In this document: one piece after another, positions 6,541 through 10,325 of the stretch
How the letters are laid out: each line of letters opens with the position of its first letter
How positions within the stretch are numbered: the first letter of the stretch is position 1
Source of the DNA: Candidatus Minthenecus merdequi
Lineage (GTDB): Bacteria > Bacteroidota > Bacteroidia > Bacteroidales > Paludibacteraceae
Assembly (NCBI GenBank): GCA_018064385.1
Contig: JAGHVI010000173.1
Location: forward strand, 1-10,325
DNA: 10,325 nucleotides
Direction: 5' to 3'
The notes under the pieces: model-generated
What the model was told of the DNA's origin: nothing
Seen by the model: the letters and a program-made list of their open reading frames with translations, nothing else
The model's database searches: none
Program-made: the position numbers and the translations under genes

Positions 6541-6585
6541 AAACAAAAAAGCCCGCCCTTCATTCGAAGAGCGGGCTCTTTTTTT
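6541..6585. terminator. intrinsic terminator after adhesin gene
   Basis: AGCCCGC (6550-6556) pairs with GCGGGCT (6571-6577). After one mismatch, CTTC (6558-6561) pairs with GAAG (6566-6569) around a four-base loop. A-runs on the left (6541-6550) become the U-tract for minus-strand transcripts, and T-runs on the right (6579-6585) serve the plus direction. It lies 17 bases past the stop of the large surface protein and upstream of the dnaK promoter, so it insulates dnaK from readthrough. Confidence 0.92.
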
Positions 6586-6601
6586 ATCAGGTAATTAGAA
6601 G

Positions 6602-9600
6602 TTACTTAACAATGACTCTTGTTGAAGCCATATTGTTAACGCGGATGACATAAACACCTGCAGCATTTACGGTGAAGCGTTCAACGTCAACGGCATTTTT
6701 GATAGTGCTGACAAGACGGCCATTCATATCGTAAACAGATACAGTATGCTCGGCAACGCCAGATACGATGATTTCGTTATTCTCAACGTATGCTACATAA
6801 TTGTCAGCCTCAGTTTCTTCAACTGAAGTCTTAACAATGAAGTTAGCAACGACAATCATATCCTTTTCGACTGTGATAGTGACAGTAGAGTCAGTGTAAG
6901 AAACGCCATCAATTTCCCATCCATCGAACTCATAACCTGCATCGGCAGTTGCAGTAAGTGTTGCCTGATCGCCATAGTTATAAGTACCTTCGCCAGTAAC
7001 AGAACCATTACCATTGATTTGAGCGGTAATAATGTGCTGGTCGATAGCGAAGTTGGCAGTTACGGTAGAATCACCTACAACAACGAAACTGAGGACGTCT
7101 GAAGACTCGCCATTGCTCCAGTTTACGAAGTGATAGTGCTCGTTAGCTACAGCGGTCAATGTTGCCATAGAGCCGTGAACATACTCACCTGCGCCTTCAA
7201 CATGACCCATAACAGTATCGTTCACATTTGCAGTGATAATATGGCTGTCAAGAGTGAAGTTGGCAGTGATGGTTGTGTCGCCTGTAACAGTTATAACTAT
7301 AGTGTCGTTAGTCTCGCCATTGCTCCAACCAGTGAACAGGCTGTGAGCGTCAGCAGGAGTTGCGGTCAGTGTTATCTGAGAACCATAGTTGTAAGTACCT
7401 GCACCGGTAACTGTACCGAGAGCATCATCGTTTGCATTGACTGTAACAATATGCTGGTCGATAGCGAAGTTGGCAGTTACGGTAGAATCACCTACAACAA
7501 CGAAGCTGAGGACGTCTGAAGTCTCGCCATTGCTCCAGTTTACGAAGTGATAGTGCTCGTTAGCCACAGCAGTCAATGTTGCCATAGTGCCGTAAGCATA
7601 CTCACCTGCGCCTTCAACATGACCCATTACAGTGTCGTTCACGTTTGCAGCAATAGTATGAATGTCAGCAGCGAAGTTGGCAGTGATGGTTGTGTCGTCA
7701 TCAGCTGTAACCGTGATTGTAGTAGTGGTCTCGCCAGTACTCCAGTCAACGAAATGGTGATGTGCGGCAGGAGTAGCAGTGAGTGTCACTGGAGTGCCAT
7801 GGTAATAGTTACCAGCACCTGTCACAACGCCCATTGAGTCAACATTCTTGAGGACTGTGATGTCGTGAGAATCCCAATCAAATGTAGCAGTAAGAGCCGT
7901 ATCGCTGACAACTGTGACATCAATAGTGTCGTTGGTCAGGCCATTGCTCCACTCTACGAAGATGTGGTGGTCAGCAGGAGTTGCGATGAGGCGTGCAACG
8001 TCATCGTGGGTATAAGTACCGGCACCGGTTACAGAACCCATGCTTTCGTCGTTGACGGAAGTTGCGACTGTATGCGTATCCCAGATGAAGTTTGCAACGA
8101 CTGTAGAGTCGTGCTGCAAGTCGATTGTGATTGTATCGTTAGTCTCGCCATTGCTCCATCCTGTGAATATTATATGATCAGGATCGTTAGGAGTAGCGGT
8201 GATTTCAACGAATGTACCGTAATCGTAAACGCCAGTACCTGTGACAGTACCCTTCGACGAGTCGTTCATTGCGACTGTGAGCTGGTGCTTGTCGATAGTG
8301 AAGTGTGCCACGATGGTAGTATCGTGACCTGGCATTACCATAGAACGATTATTGTCGGTGTTGCCGTCAGGCCATACTACGCTGTAGTGATCCATTGGAG
8401 TAGCCGAGAAGTTCACTGTCCTGCCATAGAGGAATGTGCCGCTACCTGCGACCTCACCAAAGATGTCGTGACCAGGGGCAACGACAACATTCAGGTCGAA
8501 CGATGCGGTATCGAAGTTAGCCACAATAGCAGTATCCTGGGCAATGTTGATTGTCCAAGGGTTGACTGTTGCGAGAGTGTCGCCATTGTTGGCGTTAGTC
8601 CAGTTGATGAACTCGATACCCTCGTTAGGAACAGCAGTGAATACAGGAGCTGAGCCGCCATAGAATACACCTGCAGAAAGTGTGTCACTCTCGTTGTATG
8701 CAGCCTCAACTGCACCGATAGCAGGAGTTACCTCCGGTGCAACGGCAGTTGCCACGTTGTAGTAAGGGACAGTATCCACGCGGACATTGTCTATCCAGCC
8801 ATAATAGTTGGTGTAATTTCCTGCCGTATAGCAGATTGCGATGCGTGCACCTTCTGGGATATTGAAGAGGTTAGCAACGCGGGTCTGCATACTATAAGTA
8901 GCAGTAGGATTGTCGGTGAATGCAGGTACGAATGTAGTTGCATCAGTAGGGTCAGTCAGGTAACCAATCTGGAATCTGCCAGAAGAACTAAGATTCTCGA
9001 CTGCACAGTCGAACTTGACCTGACATTGTGTTGCATCAGCAAGTTTTGGCAGAATCACATAGATAGGCGTTGTATTGCTGCTGTAGAACTGCAATGTTTT
9101 GCTTCCAGCTGTTGCGTAAGAAGTCGAAGCATTGTACTTAGGGTAAGTTGCACTTCCACCTACTTCTGTTGCGTTGAGGTCGTTCCAGCAGATAGTCTCA
9201 ATCATGCCAGGACCAGAATAAGTCATAGGAACAGTCTCGAAGCTCTCGCTGTAAGGAAGGGAAATTGCGCCACAGACGTGGACATCATTACCGGCAACCC
9301 AACGGCTTGCGCCTTCACCGTTGCCCGAGCAGTTGGCACGGGCCTCCCAAGCATAGTCAACACAACCAGCAATACCTGTTGCTGTATATTCAGCACCCTG
9401 AGCAGAGATTGTGGTAGTGTCGGTAGTGCCTACAATCCAGTAGCGGTAGTCGTAAGTACCCTCTGTGCCATATTTGCCAGAAGTTACAGTGAATGTGATA
9501 GAGTTGTCAGCCTCGGATGTTGCGACAGCCGTTGCAGGAGTCGAGCATGAAGGAAGAGTGGTGTAGTGAATCTCTTTCCACTTGCTTGTCTCGCCTTCAC

Positions 9601-10325
9601 CGCAATTGCCACGGACATAGAAGTAGTAGTCCATATCCTTGGTAAGGCCGAAATACATATTAAAAGGATTGTCCGTCACCGTAGTATAGTTAGTGGAAGC
9701 AGCAAGTTCGTCTTCTGTCATCTGCTCCGTGCTGTTAATCACATGCCATTCCGTTTCGTCAGCACCAGGATACCAGTGTGCACGAGCCCTATTTGTGGTA
9801 ATGTTGTCAACAATGAGGTTGGTGACAGAACGGCAAGCCTGAGGAGTGAAGCAGAACTGGACGTTGTTACGGAAACTTGCAGTAGTACCAGAAGCAGGAG
9901 ATGCTACAGGACAATCGGTATAATCATTCTGATAATACAATGTCTTTGAACCACTGCAATATGTATATGTAAAATTATAAGAACTACCTTCGTAGCCATT
10001 ATTCTCCTTATGAACGGCAACAACCAAATTGTCAGTACCATTGTAGTTGAATGGAGTAGTCAGCGTGAACGTATTGAACACGCCATTGCCACTGCAATGG
10101 AATGGACCGGAATAGACCTCTGTCAAATCATCAGCAGCGACCCAGTCAGTGCCAGAAGTGAACTCAGACTTGGTTGTATGACCGAGATAAATCTTGACAT
10201 TGGTTTTAGTCATGGCGGAAGAAGATCCATACTGGAATGCTATGTCAGTAATCTGACCAGCCTGCAATTCGGATGCATCGAATATCTGCTGGCTGTAACC
10301 ATAGTTGTGGTAGTTTGCGCAAGGA
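6602..10325 (-). CDS. T9SS-exported multidomain adhesin-like protein, partial
   Basis: The frame is open to the right edge, so the N-terminus and any signal peptide lie outside. The first codons in the window read PCANYHNYGYSQQIFDASE, with no credible start; the TTG at 10267 is internal. About 1,240 residues are visible. Order: a beta-sandwich domain (to about 9842), two fibronectin III-like modules (about 9841-9554 and 9550-9272), a cleaved-adhesin/choice-of-anchor-like module opening LPYSESFE (about 9271-8768), a degenerate repeat, eight divergent InlB B-type repeats (8509-6839), and a type IX sorting domain (about 6805-6605) with VYDMNGRLV, GVYVIRV and terminal RVIVK. Such proteins cross the outer membrane by T9SS and are anchored or released after tail cleavage. 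No catalytic domain is visible in this part; adhesion or matrix binding is inferred. Confidence 0.92.
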   Translation of the reverse strand, partial: PCANYHNYGYSQQIFDASELQAGQITDIAFQYGSSSAMTKTNVKIYLGHTTKSEFTSGTDWVAADDLTEVYSGPFHCSGNGVFNTFTLTTPFNYNGTDNLVVAVHKENNGYEGSSYNFTYTYCSGSKTLYYQNDYTDCPVASPASGTTASFRNNVQFCFTPQACRSVTNLIVDNITTNRARAHWYPGADETEWHVINSTEQMTEDELAASTNYTTVTDNPFNMYFGLTKDMDYYFYVRGNCGEGETSKWKEIHYTTLPSCSTPATAVATSEADNSITFTVTSGKYGTEGTYDYRYWIVGTTDTTTISAQGAEYTATGIAGCVDYAWEARANCSGNGEGASRWVAGNDVHVCGAISLPYSESFETVPMTYSGPGMIETICWNDLNATEVGGSATYPKYNASTSYATAGSKTLQFYSSNTTPIYVILPKLADATQCQVKFDCAVENLSSSGRFQIGYLTDPTDATTFVPAFTDNPTATYSMQTRVANLFNIPEGARIAICYTAGNYTNYYGWIDNVRVDTVPYYNVATAVAPEVTPAIGAVEAAYNESDTLSAGVFYGGSAPVFTAVPNEGIEFINWTNANNGDTLATVNPWTINIAQDTAIVANFDTASFDLNVVVAPGHDIFGEVAGSGTFLYGRTVNFSATPMDHYSVVWPDGNTDNNRSMVMPGHDTTIVAHFTIDKHQLTVAMNDSSKGTVTGTGVYDYGTFVEITATPNDPDHIIFTGWSNGETNDTITIDLQHDSTVVANFIWDTHTVATSVNDESMGSVTGAGTYTHDDVARLIATPADHHIFVEWSNGLTNDTIDVTVVSDTALTATFDWDSHDITVLKNVDSMGVVTGAGNYYHGTPVTLTATPAAHHHFVDWSTGETTTTITVTADDDTTITANFAADIHTIAANVNDTVMGHVEGAGEYAYGTMATLTAVANEHYHFVNWSNGETSDVLSFVVVGDSTVTANFAIDQHIVTVNANDDALGTVTGAGTYNYGSQITLTATPADAHSLFTGWSNGETNDTIVITVTGDTTITANFTLDSHIITANVNDTVMGHVEGAGEYVHGSMATLTAVANEHYHFVNWSNGESSDVLSFVVVGDSTVTANFAIDQHIITAQINGNGSVTGEGTYNYGDQATLTATADAGYEFDGWEIDGVSYTDSTVTITVEKDMIVVANFIVKTSVEETEADNYVAYVENNEIIVSGVAEHTVSVYDMNGRLVSTIKNAVDVERFTVNAAGVYVIRVNNMASTRVIVK
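6839..8509 (-). repeat. eight divergent InlB B-type protein repeats
   Basis: Units of about 67-71 residues recur with the pattern H-x-V/I-T...GxVxGxGxYxYG...LTATP...HxFxxWSNGETNDTI...DTTITANF. Unit starts lie near 8509, 8293, 8080, 7873, 7666, 7459, 7249 and 7042 (minus strand). A ninth, degenerate unit precedes them (8761-8510), where FINWTNANNGDT replaces the usual core. The last unit has a longer insertion (EIDGVSYTDST) in place of SNGET. Repeats of this class form elongated beta stalks. Confidence 0.9.
7035..7660 (-). repeat. recent 417-bp two-unit duplication in the repeat array
   Basis: Positions 7035-7243 and 7452-7660 are about 94% identical by eye (roughly 13 differences in 209 bases), offset by 417 bp, exactly 139 codons or two repeat units. 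The encoded units share a long stretch from ANVNDTVMGHVEGAGEY through TVTANFAIDQHI. Other units in the array are far more diverged at DNA level, so this pair points to a recent in-frame duplication or gene conversion. Confidence 0.85.

Noticed and set aside
7865..8653. 262-codon open frame on the plus strand inside the adhesin gene
   Set aside because: It is antisense to the InlB-type repeats. Its Cys/Ser/Val-rich composition mirrors the repeated codons, and it resembles no known family. The same holds for the plus-strand frames at 7130-7519, 7547-7837, 9026-9550 and 9566-9949.
10265..10267. TTG start codon for the adhesin
   Set aside because: The frame stays open to the window edge with family-like sequence (SQQIFDASE), so this codon is an internal leucine.

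Overview
The window looks like chromosomal DNA from a member of the Bacteroidota, most likely the order Bacteroidales. Four things point there. Two promoters match the TAnnTTTG -7 element typical of the group. Shine-Dalgarno sequences are weak or absent. One gene encodes a giant surface protein with fibronectin-like modules, InlB-type repeats and a type IX secretion (T9SS) C-terminal sorting domain. The DnaK ends in a DVDFEEVK tail. Genus cannot be fixed from the sequence alone.

Positions 1-549 hold no convincing protein gene. They contain a three-copy 35-bp tandem repeat, a well-spaced -33/-7 promoter near 268-298, two tiny overlapping ORFs of doubtful status, an 11-bp perfect hairpin with T- and A-runs, and a second -7 element just before the first real gene.

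Positions 550-4373 (+) form a tight five-gene operon. In order: a SnoaL/NTF2-like small enzyme, a flavodoxin-diferredoxin fusion (EFR1-like), a short-chain dehydrogenase with a hydrophobic C-terminal tail, an acyl carrier protein with an intact DSID site, and a PaaK-type adenylate-forming ligase. Three of the four junctions are ATGA overlaps and the fourth is a 17-bp gap. My reading is that a carboxylic acid is activated by the ligase, carried on the ACP, and modified by the redox and SnoaL-like enzymes. No ketosynthase, phosphopantetheinyl transferase or thioesterase is present, so the cassette must either work without chain extension or rely on enzymes encoded elsewhere. A strong bidirectional terminator closes it.

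Positions 4448-6379 (-) encode a complete, apparently monocistronic DnaK with an unusual Cys/Asn/Gly-rich tail. Its upstream region carries a -7 element overlapped by a TGACA-N4-TGTCA palindrome, plus further TGTCA copies.

Positions 6602-10325 (-) hold the 3' portion of a very long T9SS-exported adhesin-like protein that runs off the right edge. It has an N-terminal beta domain, two fibronectin III-like modules, a cleaved-adhesin/choice-of-anchor-like module, eight to nine divergent InlB B-type repeats and the sorting domain. It ends at its own GC-rich terminator. The operon looks more AT-rich by eye than dnaK and the adhesin gene, which is compatible with a different origin but does not prove it.
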